Shown here one piece after another: positions 48,278 through 57,501 of a DNA stretch of 64,000 nucleotides; position 1 is the first letter of the stretch, and every line of letters begins with the position of its first letter. A model generated the notes under the pieces. It ran no database searches and was not told the origin of the DNA. It saw only the letters and a program-made list of their open reading frames with translations. Position numbers and translations under genes: made by a program. Origin of the DNA: UBA5069 sp963773745 (GTDB lineage Bacteria; Chloroflexota; Anaerolineae; Caldilineales; Caldilineaceae); the NCBI GenBank assembly GCA_963773745.1, contig CAVZCL010000005.1:682001-746000 (forward strand), written 5' to 3'.

Positions 48278-49046
48278 TTATGTCGTTGCCCGCGCCATCA
48301 GCTCGCCGCCATCTACCACAAGCACTTCGCCGGTGATGAAGTCGGCCTCAATGAGGAAACGCACGGCCTGCGCTACATCGGCGGGTGTGCCCCAGCGCTT
48401 GAGCAGCGAGCGGCGCGCCAGCCTGTCGATCTGCTCCTGCGTGAGGCCCTCGGGCGGCAGGACGTTGCCCGGAGCCACGGCGTTGACGCGCACGCTCGGT
48501 GCAAGCTCCATGGCCATCTGGCGTGTAAGGGCGAGCAGCGCCGCCTTGCCCACGCCGTGTGCGGCGTAGTTGCGCCACGGCTCAAAGGCCGCGAGGTCAA
48601 CGATGTTGACGATGGCCCCACTCTCCTGCCTTTCCTTGGCGCGCGCCTGCATGGTCGGCGCAAGTGCGTTGCAGACGGCGTAGGGGCCATCCACCAGCGT
48701 ACGCGTGACGCTGCTGCCATGTGGTGCGCACGGCTGGATCGGCGCTGGGAAAAGGCGTTTTGCCAAAGTAGCTCGCGCTGTTGACGATGACATCGACGCC
48801 GCCAAAGCGCGCCAGAAGGAGTTCGGCCATGCGGTCGACCGCGGCGAAGTCGGCGACGTCGGCCTGAATGGGCAGCGCGTTGACGCCGAGGGCGCGTGCG
48901 TCGTCGGCGGTCTGTTGGGCGGCGTCGGCGGAGCGATTGTAGTTGATGATCACATGTGCGCCGGCCGCGGCCAGCTCAAGCGTAATTGCGCGCCCCACGC
49001 GCACGGCACCGCCTGTGATGAGTGCGACTTTGCCCTGCAGCTTCAT
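48278..49046 (-). CDS. Short-chain dehydrogenase/reductase, pteridine-reductase-like (one frameshift)
   Basis: NAD(P)-dependent oxidoreductase, Rossmann fold. Cofactor motif TGGAVRVGRAI is of the FolM/pteridine-reductase kind, NSASYFGKTPF is the NNAG-equivalent, and VRVNAVAPGNVLPPEG follows the active site. One +1 step near 48720 (cag-C-gtc) restores TRTLVDGPYAVCNALAP. The active-site stretch reads NYAAHGVGKAALLALT: lysine is present, but His occupies the usual Tyr position of the YxxxK motif. ATG 49046 with a ccaggagg-type site. Confidence 0.87.
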
Positions 49047-49103
49047 GGCGTTCCTCCTGGACCTATCGTATCACATCAGGCAGGGCGGCCGCGGGTGCAC
49101 GCT

Positions 49104-49190
49104 GCGTAGCGGAGGGCCTCCTGGCCCTCACGTTGCGGACACCGAGGCGCGCGGCGACCAAGACGAGGGCCGGGAGGCCCTCCGCTACGC
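49104..49190. repeat. Inverted repeat gcgtagcggagggcctcc
   Basis: 26-nt arms (49104-49129 and 49165-49190) with one mismatch, 35-nt spacer. Located upstream of the SDR gene, downstream of the S1-protein terminator. Confidence 0.9.
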
Positions 49191-49202
49191 GTGCTGCTTC
49201 AA

Positions 49203-49236
49203 CAAAAAAGCAGCGACGGAGATGTTCCGTCGCTGC
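49203..49236 (-). terminator. Rho-independent terminator of the S1-domain gene
   Basis: Minus strand: gcagcgacgga-acatc-tccgtcgctgc followed by tttttt, 33 bp after the S1-domain stop. A clean 11-bp stem. Confidence 0.9.
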
Positions 49237-49268
49237 CTTGCATTTATGTTCTGAGACTCGTGCAGAGA

Positions 49269-50681
49269 TTACTTGCCGGTCTTGAGCGTGCGTGCGTAAA
49301 TGTCTTCCTGCTCAATGCGCTTTTGCTCGGCGCGCTGCTTATCCTTTTTCTTGGAGATCTTGAGCTCAACGCCACTTTGGTCCATGGCCTTGCGCAGCGC
49401 CAACTCCATGGCCGACGGCATTTCCATGTCGGCGAACTGGTCCACCGGCTCGGGGGCCGCTTCGGACGGCGCACCCGCTTCTGCCTCTGCCTGATAGCCT
49501 GCGCTGCCCTGATAGCCTGCGCCGCCCTGATAGCCTGCGCCGCTTTCGCCCTGATTCGCCTGACCGCCCTCAACCTCGGGCTCGGGGCGCAAGCCCTTGA
49601 TGCTCAAATCAATGCGTCCGCGCCTGCGCTGCACTTCGATGATGCGCGCCTCAAGCTCTTCACCCACGGTGACAACTTCCTCGGGCTTGGCAATGTAGCG
49701 CTCGCCCATTTCGCGCACGTGGAGCAGCGCATCACGGCCGACGCCGATGTCCACAAACGCGCCATAGGGCAAAATGCGGGTGACGGTGCCGGTGACGATG
49801 TCCCCCTGGTTGACGTCGCGCAGGGTCTTGGTGCCGGGCGGGATCATGGTGAGGCTAATGCGATTGCGCTCACGGTCGAGTTTCTTGATCCACATGGGCA
49901 CGGCCTGGCCCTCGGTGAGGACGTCGGCGACCTTGCCCACACGCTTGACCGAAAGCTCGGAGATGTGCACGAGGCCGTCGCGGCCCACGCCAATGTCCAC
50001 GAAGGCGCCAAAGTCGGAGATACGCTTGACGGTGCCAACGACTTCCTGGCCCACAGCCAGCGTGCGCACAACGCGCTTGCCTTCACTGTCGGTCTCTTCG
50101 TCGCTGCCTTCCGTTGTTGCGCCTTCGCTTGCGCCGGCCCCAGCCTGTGCGCCGGCCACAGCCTGTGCGGCGGGTGCTTCCGCAGCTGCTTCTTCGGCAG
50201 CGGGCTCGGCCACTTCGGCAACCGGCTCTTCCACGACCGGCTCCTCAGAGGTGGGCACCTCAGAGATGGGCACGCCACCGGCAACCACGGCCTGATCGAA
50301 CTCGGCGTTCGGTGCATCAGCCTCGCTCATTCCAGCCACAACGTCGGAGGCCAGTTCATCAGCCTCTCCCTCTGTGGGGATGGCCTGCGCCGGCTCGTTG
50401 AGCAGGGTGGCATCCACGCTGCCTTCGATGACAGCAGCGCTCTCGGGAATGTCCGCCGGCGCGCCGGGCAGGGCTTCCGCCTCACCGCTGCCTGCATCAA
50501 CGTTTGCGCCGGCATCAGTCGGCCCTTCAACGCCGGGCGTTACCGCTGCGCTTTCAACGGTCGCAGGGGGTATCGGCTGGGCGGCATCGTTGCCCAGCAT
50601 AGGCTCCTGAAGAGCCTCGCCGACGGTTTCAATTTCTTCATCTACTGCACTCTCGGGCGCCGACTGGCTGACTTCACTCAT
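49269..50681 (-). CDS. Protein with two S1 RNA-binding domains and acidic N-terminus
   Basis: 470 aa. Residues 1-205 are acidic, Glu/Ala/Pro-rich and low complexity. Two S1 domains follow: VGTVKRISDFGAFVDIGVGR with DGLVHISELS, and VTGTVTRILPYGAFVDIGVG with RDALLHVREM. After these comes a repeat GYQGGAGYQGSAGYQ (encoded by 18-bp tandem units near 49490-49550) and a basic end KKKDKQRAEQKRIEQED. It resembles ribosomal protein S1/YugI-like general RNA-binding proteins; in Chloroflexota such variants probably work in translation. ATG 50681 with cggagga upstream. Confidence 0.88.
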   Translation of the reverse strand: MSEVSQSAPESAVDEEIETVGEALQEPMLGNDAAQPIPPATVESAAVTPGVEGPTDAGANVDAGSGEAEALPGAPADIPESAAVIEGSVDATLLNEPAQAIPTEGEADELASDVVAGMSEADAPNAEFDQAVVAGGVPISEVPTSEEPVVEEPVAEVAEPAAEEAAAEAPAAQAVAGAQAGAGASEGATTEGSDEETDSEGKRVVRTLAVGQEVVGTVKRISDFGAFVDIGVGRDGLVHISELSVKRVGKVADVLTEGQAVPMWIKKLDRERNRISLTMIPPGTKTLRDVNQGDIVTGTVTRILPYGAFVDIGVGRDALLHVREMGERYIAKPEEVVTVGEELEARIIEVQRRRGRIDLSIKGLRPEPEVEGGQANQGESGAGYQGGAGYQGSAGYQAEAEAGAPSEAAPEPVDQFADMEMPSAMELALRKAMDQSGVELKISKKKDKQRAEQKRIEQEDIYARTLKTGK

Positions 50682-51065
50682 GGGGTCCTCCGACACGACC
50701 GGCACAGTGGGACAAGCGTCCACACAGCACCTCAACGGATGCAAAGTTGGCTCAGTTCATTTCACCGGGGAATTGAAAACAGGAGCCGCGTTTGGCGATA
50801 AGGAATCGACCGCCATTATACCCCGTAGAGCGACTTTTTCCAAAGTTGGCGACCCCGTGCGCTGTACAGCAATTGTGCAAGCGCCTGTGAAGTCTGCGCT
50901 TTCCAAGCGCTTGTGCGCAGCGCCGCCATGCCCGCGGCGCAAATTCGCACCGCGTGGCGCTACGGCCTATACTTGAGATATCCTGCGATCCAGAGCCACC
51001 CAATCCAGAGCCACCCAATGCCGGCACTTCGTGTCGCGCTCTTTTTCCAACAGAGGAGTCTTCGC

Positions 51066-52583
51066 ATGGCAGAATCCAAAGAGTCCCAGCGCGATGCGCT
51101 TGTCGAGCGCCTGCGCATTGTCAACGATCTTCACTCGGCCGCGGCTGTGCTCGAGTGGGACCAGATGGTTTACATGCCGCCCGAGGGGAGTGACGGGCGC
51201 GGCCGCCAACTGGCGACGCTGCAGCGGCTCGCGCACGAGCACGCCACCGACCCCGAAATCGGCCACCTGCTCGACGCGCTGGAGCCGTGGGCCGAGACGC
51301 TCGCCTTCGACGATGACGATGCGGCCCTGATTCGCGTGGCGCGCCGCGACTACGAAAAGGTTATCAAGGTGCCCTCTTCGTTTGCCGCCGAGCTTGCCGA
51401 ACACGTGACTAGCGCCTATGACCTGTGGGCCGATGCGCGCCCGGCCAATGATTTCTCGCTGGTGCGCGATTCGCTTGAGCGCACACTTGAGATGAGCCAT
51501 CGCTATGCCGATTTCTTCCCGGGCTATGAGCATCCGGCTGACCCTCTCATTGACGAAGCGGACTACGGCATGAAGGCCAGCACCGTACGCACCCTCTTTG
51601 ACGAGCTGGAGGCGCGCCTGCGGCCACTTGTCAATGCAATCACCGCGCAGGAGCCGGCTGACGATTCCTGTCTGCGCCGCCACTTCCCCGAGGCCGACCA
51701 GCGCCGCTTTGGCGAGATGGTGATCAAGGCCTATGGCTACGACTTTGAGCGGGGCCGCCAGGACAAGACGCTCCACCCCTTTGAGACGCGCTTCGCCTGG
51801 GGTGATGTGCGCATTACGACGCGCTTTGACGAGAATGACCTGAGCAGCGCGCTCTTCAGCACGCTGCACGAATCGGGCCACGCCATGTACGAGCAGGGGG
51901 TGGCAAAGCGGCTGGACGGAACGCCGCTTGGTCACGGCACATCGGCGGGCGTGCACGAGAGCCAGTCGCGCACGTGGGAGAACCTGGTGGGGCGCAGCCG
52001 CCCCTTCTGGGAGCACTACTACCCGGCGCTGCAGGCCACCTTCCCGGGCACGCTCGATGACGTGAGCGTGGATGCCTTCTACCGCGCGGCCAACAAGGTG
52101 CAGCGTTCGCTCATCCGCACCGAGGCCGACGAGGTGACCTACAACCTGCACGTGATCATCCGCTTTGGGCTGGAGCTGGAGATGCTGGAGGGCAAGCTGG
52201 CCGTGCGCGACCTGCCCGAGCTCTGGCGGGCGCGCTATGAGGAAGCGATTGGCGTCTCGTCGCCCACCGACACCAACGGCGTGCTGCAGGATGTGCACTG
52301 GTTCGCCGGCCTTGTGGGCGGCTCCTTCCAGGGCTATACGCTGGGCAACATCCTCTCGTCGCAGTTCTACGACGCGGCGCTGGCGGCGCACCCCACCATT
52401 CCCGACGAAGTGGGCCGCGGCCAATTCGCCACGCTGCACGGCTGGCTGCGCGACAACATTTACATGCACGGCTCCAAGTTCACCACCAGCGAGCTTGTCG
52501 AGCGGGTGACCGGTGGCCCGCTCTCGATTGACCCCTACATTGCCTACCTGACGCAGAAGTACGGAGAGTTGTACAACATCTAG
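51066..52583 (+). CDS. Carboxypeptidase Taq (M32 family)
   Basis: Cytosolic zinc carboxypeptidase, 505 aa. RLRIVNDLHSAAAVLEWDQM is the typical M32 start; HPFETRFAWGDVRITTRFDE and the zinc motif TLHESGHAMYEQG (HExxH) follow; GVHESQSRTWENLVGRS and IIRFGLELEMLEGKLAVRDL with the QDVHWFAGLVGGSFQGYTLG block complete the fold. The frame is open upstream but ATG 51066 (MAESKESQRD) with cagaggag is clearly the start. Confidence 0.95.
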   Translation: MAESKESQRDALVERLRIVNDLHSAAAVLEWDQMVYMPPEGSDGRGRQLATLQRLAHEHATDPEIGHLLDALEPWAETLAFDDDDAALIRVARRDYEKVIKVPSSFAAELAEHVTSAYDLWADARPANDFSLVRDSLERTLEMSHRYADFFPGYEHPADPLIDEADYGMKASTVRTLFDELEARLRPLVNAITAQEPADDSCLRRHFPEADQRRFGEMVIKAYGYDFERGRQDKTLHPFETRFAWGDVRITTRFDENDLSSALFSTLHESGHAMYEQGVAKRLDGTPLGHGTSAGVHESQSRTWENLVGRSRPFWEHYYPALQATFPGTLDDVSVDAFYRAANKVQRSLIRTEADEVTYNLHVIIRFGLELEMLEGKLAVRDLPELWRARYEEAIGVSSPTDTNGVLQDVHWFAGLVGGSFQGYTLGNILSSQFYDAALAAHPTIPDEVGRGQFATLHGWLRDNIYMHGSKFTTSELVERVTGGPLSIDPYIAYLTQKYGELYNI

Positions 52584-52609
52584 GGTGTGGGGAGTGGGGT
52601 GTGGGGAGT

Positions 52610-52804
52610 AGGGCGTAGGAAGCAAGTTCAGGTACGCGGTAGTCCGCAACAAGAAACGGCAGTACACAGATTGCACAGATGCGACAGATAAAAACAGATT
52701 GATCTCTCTGGTCAATCTGTTTTTATCTGTCGCATCTGTGCAATCTGTGTACTGCCGTTTCTTGTTGCGGACTACCGCGTACCTGAACTTGCTTCCTACG
52801 CCCT
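52610..52804. repeat. 195-bp near-perfect palindrome, CACAGAT family core
   Basis: Arms of about 93 nt each around a short centre (ctctctgg). The inner part is family-like (gtacacagattgcacagatg), but the outer 45 nt (gggcgtaggaagcaagttca and on) are unique to this site. Fills the gap between the M32 stop and the convergent ROK stop at 52810. Longest palindrome in the window. Confidence 0.97.
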
Positions 52805-52809
52805 CGTTT

Positions 52810-53770
52810 TCACTTTTTCGCCCCAGCCACGGCCAGCGCCACAGCGCCGAGCAGGCCCACGTCATCGCCCAGTTCCGCCGAAACAATGTCGAGCCACTGC
52901 CAGTACTCCTGCGACTGGGCAGCGTGCGCGAATGGTGGCCCACATGCTCTCTTCCATGTAGGAGCGGCAGTGCATCCACACGCTGCCGCCAATCACAATC
53001 CGCTGCGGGTTGAAGGTGTGCAGCAGGTTGGTAATGCCCACCCCCATGTAGCGCCCCGTCTCGGCAAACTCGGCCAGCGTAAAGGGGTCTCCCTGGCCGG
53101 CGGCCTTGCATAGAATGTGCGGCGACACACGTGCAATGTCGCCGCCGGCAAGCTCCACGGCAACGCTCTGCGCGCCGGCGTGGAGGCGGCGCTGCGCGCG
53201 TGCGGCAATGTCTGGCCCTGCCGCCGATCCCTCCATCGTGCCAACGATGCCCAGCGCCGCGTCATCCTGCGAAAGGTCGATTGTGTTGTGGCCGGACTCG
53301 GCCGCCAGCCCCTGCGCGCCCACGAGCATGTGGCCGTCCACGATGATCCCCAGGCCTATGCCGGTGCTCTGGGTGATGTAGATCATGTGGTCCACGCCGC
53401 GCCCCGCACCGTAATGGTGCTCCGCCAGGCCGGCCAGGTTGGCGTCATTGCCCACGTAGACAGGCGCGCCAAAGGGTTCATAGAGGGCATTGCGCAGGTC
53501 CACGTGGCTCCAGCCGGGCAGGTTGGCAGCCATGAGAACGATGCCGCGGTGGGGGTCAACGGGGCCGGGCGCGCCAATGCCAATCGCCGAGATCGGCTCC
53601 TCGCCAATCACCGTGCGCACAGAGGCGACGATGCGCTCGATGACTGCATCCGGCCCCTCGTCGGCATCGGTCATGCGCTGGTCGCGGGCAATCACCGTGC
53701 CCGAGCGGTCGGCGAGCACGGCACGAATTTGCGTGCCGCCCAAATCAACACCAACAACATGTTCACTCAT
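52810..53770 (-). CDS. ROK-family protein (one frameshift), zinc motif missing
   Basis: ROK (repressor/ORF/kinase) sugar-kinase-like protein of about 319 aa. MSEHVVGVDLGGTQIRAVLA is the phosphate-binding start; GIGAPGPVDPHRGIVLMAAN, VYVGNDANLAGLAEHHYGAG (catalytic Asp) and GIGLGIIVDGHMLVGAQGLA follow. After ESGHNTIDL the canonical Cys-x-Cys-Gly-x2-Gly-Cys zinc loop is replaced by AALGIVGTMEG. One +1 step near 52935 joins ESMWATI to AHAAQSQEYWQWLDIVSAEL. Likely glucokinase-like, though without the zinc site its activity is uncertain. ATG 53770. Confidence 0.87.
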
Positions 53771-53847
53771 GAATGGCCCTCGCGTGATGACGGTGGTATT
53801 CCGCGGAATTGCGTATGGATGCTGCTGCCCATGCGATGCTGCCCATG

Positions 53848-55711
53848 CTATTGCAGCAGAGGGTCGCTCGGCAGGACGAAATCGAGCGCGATGGCGCCGG
53901 CGCAGGCGGCTCGCTCGCTGGAGTTTGGATTCGCATAGAAGAGCTGCATCATGGCGGGCAGGCAGGGGTCGCCGCCGGCCAGAATGTTGTGGCTGAAGCC
54001 GGGAAAGAGCTGCACGCGGCCTGCTTCCATGCTGGCGACAGCGCGGGCGCGCCCATGCCGGCGGCGTCTGCGCGTCGTGGCTGCCGCCAACCAGCAGTAC
54101 AGGCGCAGTAATCGGCTGGATGAGCTTGTCGGCAGCCGTTTGCGGCGTCACTTCCCAGAAGCTGCAAACCGCCTGCATGAGCGCAGCCTCCTCGAGTGGG
54201 AGAGTGCCAAACTGCAGCGGCAGGCGCGCGGCCACGCGGCGCAGGTCCACGCGTGTGAAGAAGGGCGCATCCTCGGCGCACCAGGCGCTGGCTGCCAACC
54301 CCTCGCTGTGCACGTCGGCATTGGGGACGGGCGCCTCGGCCAGCAGGGCGGCCACCTCATCGATGGGCAGCGTCTCAAGGTGCGCGGAAAGCGCCGCTGG
54401 TGTGGCAAAGCCCAGCGTGCGCATGAGCCACGAAAGCGTCTCAATCTGCGGCGCGGCATTTGCGCCCGAGGGCAGCAGCGATTGCCACTGTGGCGCGTTG
54501 GGGCTGCTTTCCGCCGGGCCCTCCTCCAGGCGCCTCTGCGCGGCCTGGATGGCGGCGGCGGCGCTCAGCGGCTCTCTGCAGCCACCGACGGGCGGCGCAA
54601 GCGCGCAGGCAATGTCAAAATCCTCGTCAAAGAGCGCAGTAATCAGAGCGGGCAGTACGCGGCCGCCCTGCCCAAGCTGGCGGGCAATGTGGGCAAGGAT
54701 TTCGTCGCCGCTGCCAAAGCCCTTTGGCGCGGGATTGCGGTTGTAGCGATCGATCACCTCGAGCAGGCGCGCCTCCAGCGCCGGGTAGGCGGCGTTGCAG
54801 GCGGGGGTCATGCTGCAATCCTGCGCCACGCGCTGCAGGGTGGCGTAGAAGTTGAGCGGCGCTTCGAGCGGAGCGTTGGCGTCCACGGGCAATACCCCAT
54901 CCAGCACCATGCTGCGTACCAGATTGGGGCGCCTGTCGGCAAGCAGCGTGGCCACGCGCGTGCCATAGCCGGTGGCGTAGATGTTGAGCGAGCCAATCCC
55001 CAACACCTGCGCCAGATCAGCAATGTCGGCCACCTGTGTGGCGGCGCTGTAGGCGCTCAGGTCGTGGCCCTCGTCCTGCAGCCGGTCGTAGCAGGCCTGA
55101 TAGCTGGCCACCAGGGCGGCGTCGACGGGCGCACCCTCGTCCACTTCGGGGCAGTTGAGCGAGGGAGTGGAATAGCCGGCGCCGCGCGGGTCAAACAGAA
55201 TGATGTCGCGATTGCTGCGAAAGGGCGCATCCTGGAGGTTGTAGAAGAGGTGACGCAGGCTTGTCCCTTCGTTGCCGGGGCCGTCGGCCAGAACAAGCAC
55301 GGGGTCCGTTTGGGGCGGGCCAAAGCTCTTCAGGATGATGACGAAGAGGCTGACGCCGTCACTGTCGGCCGCGGCACGGTTCTCGGGCACTTCGAGTTCG
55401 CCGCAGATGATCTCCTGATCCCACGGCGCGACGAAGGGACACTCAACTTCAGCGAAGCTGGTCGCGTATTCAACGACGGACGCAGTTGCCAGCGGTGTCC
55501 GCAAGCCCTCCAGTGGACTGAATGGCGTTGCCGCTGTGACGGGGAGCGTGCTCGTGAGCGCAGGCGTGGCGGAAATGGGCAGCGTGGGCGTAATCAGCGC
55601 GCCACTCTGCGCAAGCGCCGGCTCGGCAGCGCCGCGCGCCGTGAGCGTGAAGACGGCAATGAGGGTGGCCAGGAGAAGCTTGAGCAGCCGGGGGTGGCAG
55701 TGGTTCGGCAT
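53848..55711 (-). CDS. Secreted alpha/beta hydrolase-like protein lacking the nucleophile serine
   Basis: Related to TAP/proline iminopeptidase-like exported hydrolases (SlpD/E type). Start ATG 55711 gives a signal peptide (LLKLLLATLIAVFTLTARGA). CGELEVPENRAAADSDGVSL and LVLADGPGNEGTSLRHLFYN are typical, DIILFDPRGAGYSTPSLNCP is the conserved strand. The nucleophile elbow, normally GxSYGTR, reads YATGYGTRVATLLADRRP: Gly replaces Ser. Downstream LLVGGSHDAQTPPAWA (acid) and, after one +1 step near 54045, LFPGFSHNILAGGDPC (His) remain. The rest of the fold is intact, so it may be a pseudo-enzyme or bind ligands. Confidence 0.85.
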
Positions 55712-55902
55712 GGGCCGGGTCCGATGCATGGGCAGTGAGGCGGCAGTGAATCGGCAGTGGCGGTGCATGGACAATGCATAGACAATATGGACAATGCAGT
55801 CAAGCGGCAGGCGCTTGCAGTGTATTGTAGCAGAGGGCGCAGGGCGAACCAACTGCATCGATGCAAGAGACCCGCACGAATCGCGCTGCATACCGTCGCC
55901 CT

Positions 55903-56229
55903 TCAATACTGCAGCAACTCGCGCACGGGGCTAAAGATCTCCAGCACAACGCAGCCTTCGGGGCCGGCATGAGCCGCGTGGACAACGTCGCCGGGCGCGA
56001 GATACATGTCGCCTGGGCCGAGGGCACGCGTCTCGTCACCGATGGTGAAGTCCATCGCGCCGCTGATGATAACGCCGGCCTGCTCGTGGGGATGGCTGTG
56101 TGCGGGCGCCACACCATCGGGCGCAAGCGTCACCCACGAGAGCAGCATCTTGTCTCCCCAGAAGGTTTGTGCAGAAACGCCTGGGAAGAGTTGCTTGGCG
56201 GGACGGTTGGCAAGGTCATAGAAGGGCAT
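55903..56229 (-). CDS. Cupin-domain protein
   Basis: 108-aa single-cupin protein. Metal-binding motif HSHPHEQAGVIISGAMDF (HxHx3-4E equivalents), second motif GPGDMYLAPGDVVHAAHAG. ATG 56229 (MPFYDLANRPAKQ) chosen; an open frame extends 62 codons upstream through the repeat element at 56361 with no conserved features. Such small cupins often bind metal and sense or convert small molecules; function unknown. Confidence 0.85.
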   Translation of the reverse strand: MPFYDLANRPAKQLFPGVSAQTFWGDKMLLSWVTLAPDGVAPAHSHPHEQAGVIISGAMDFTIGDETRALGPGDMYLAPGDVVHAAHAGPEGCVVLEIFSPVRELLQY

Positions 56230-56360
56230 GGCTGGCTCCGATTTATGGCACTGAGTGGGCGGGCGGGCGATTGCGGTGACGGCATGGGGCGGCTGGCGCG
56301 TCTTGAGTATAGGCGCGGCTGCGCCTTGCGTCCACTGCTGGGGGGCATGTCGGGTGCATT

Positions 56361-56490
56361 TGACCTGCGATGCTGTGCTCCCCCCTCTAGAAAATCGAAG
56401 AGTGGAGCACAGCATCGCCGTTGCAGGTCATGTCTCCCGGCGTGACGCAACCGTTATGCGCCCCACTCCAATTTTCTGGAGAGCGGCGGC
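56361..56490. repeat. Composite inverted-repeat element related to 29537-29614
   Basis: Arm tgacctgcgatgctgtgctc (56361-56380) pairs with ggagcacagcatcgc (56404-56418) plus tgcaggtca (56422-56430). A second pairing, ctctagaaaat (about 56385) with attttctggagag (about 56470), encloses it. Bases 56420-56447 match the start of the palindrome at 29537 with two changes. Confidence 0.8.
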
Positions 56491-56590
56491 AGTGAGGTTG
56501 CCGGTGGCGCGTCCCCAAACCGAAATCCGCACGAGGGCGCACCGCCTTCAATTTGCGAATGGCCCGTAACCTTCTTGCCGGTTTTGCGTC

Positions 56591-56619
56591 TTGCGCACGG
56601 TACCTCTTTCGTGTATGAT
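56591..56619 (+). promoter_or_regulatory. Predicted promoter of the PEP-CTERM-like gene
   Basis: TTGCGC (56591-56596), 17-bp spacer, TATGAT (56614-56619). About 100 bp before the ATG at 56719. Confidence 0.5.
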
Positions 56620-56718
56620 ACATTCCAGTGTTCCACTGTATATTAACTGGATGCCTTGCGCCTTCAGATCATCTCCACGAATACCATCATTCATCACCGA
56701 AATGGAGACACCGTACTC

Positions 56719-57099
56719 ATGTTGAACCGTGCCCTGAGGCTTACATTGCTGCTGGCCGTGTTCGCGCTTGTGTTTGGCTTGGCTCTTGTCCCAATGCAGC
56801 AGGCTTTTGCGCAGGATGCGCCGGCGGTTGATACACCGACTGCTGAACCGCCTACACTGACTCCTGTGCCGACCGAGACGCCGACCGACCTCCCGACCGC
56901 CACACCGACCAATCCTCCGACGGCAACTTCCACCGACGTCCCAACCGCTACACCGACCCCGACCCCGGAGCCGGAAATTCGTCCCACCCCGGAGCCGACC
57001 CCCGTGCCGATTCCCGAGCCTGTGACGATTGCTCTCTTTGGCACCGGTTTGGCAGCGCTTTCGGGCGTTGTGGCGCGGCGCCGCAACAAGAAGGACTAA
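56719..57099 (+). CDS. Small Thr/Pro-rich surface protein with PEP-CTERM-like sorting tail
   Basis: 126 aa. Signal peptide LRLTLLLAVFALVFGLALVP ending in MQQAFAQDA. The mature part is almost entirely TPT/PTE/TPP repeats (a stalk, likely glycosylated). The C-terminus is VPIPEPVTIALFGTGLAALS followed by GVVARRRNKKD: a PEP motif, a transmembrane helix and a basic end, the pattern of PEP-CTERM proteins processed by exosortase. No exosortase gene is in the window. The gene has its own predicted promoter and a strong terminator. Confidence 0.8.
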   Translation: MLNRALRLTLLLAVFALVFGLALVPMQQAFAQDAPAVDTPTAEPPTLTPVPTETPTDLPTATPTNPPTATSTDVPTATPTPTPEPEIRPTPEPTPVPIPEPVTIALFGTGLAALSGVVARRRNKKD

Positions 57100-57140
57100 G
57101 CCGCGTACGCAGGTTTCCAGCCCAGTTTCATGTGCATATT

Positions 57141-57175
57141 GCCAGGCGGCCCGAGTACAGGCCGCCTGGTTTTTT
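57141..57175 (+). terminator. Rho-independent terminator
   Basis: ccaggcggcc-cgagtaca-ggccgcctgg followed by tttttt, 42 bp after the PEP-CTERM-like gene: a textbook terminator. The remaining 325 bp to the next gene contain no recognised feature apart from a ggggga/ccccc stem near 57325. Confidence 0.95.
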
Positions 57176-57501
57176 GGCTTCAGCGGACGAGTGTAGCGCC
57201 TTCGGTGGCAGCGCATACAGATGGCACGCGGCGTACAGGCTACAATCAGTATGGCTGTTTTGGTTGTCACGTTGGGCGCGTCCAGCGCGAAGGAATGAAG
57301 CCGCTCCAGCGATTCACCATTTGGGGGAGGCTGCCACCCCCATTACTTACCCCCCCATTCAGCCAAACGAAATGCAGCTGCGCATTCACCGCGTGATGAC
57401 AGGGCGCTATAGCCCGGCCATCCCTTTTGGGTGTTTGCAAGTGGCGGCGTAAACGGTCGAAGTTCTCTGCCTGTGTTTGACATTTGGAAACCCGCACCTA
57501 T

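Noticed and set aside
50967..53111. 714-codon minus-strand frame opposite the M32 carboxypeptidase
   Set aside because: Only the start overlaps real ROK coding sequence in a different frame; the rest reads through the palindrome and the complement of M32.
53951..55738. 595-codon plus-strand frame opposite the alpha/beta hydrolase
   Set aside because: No family features; the minus strand encodes a recognisable signal peptide and hydrolase blocks.
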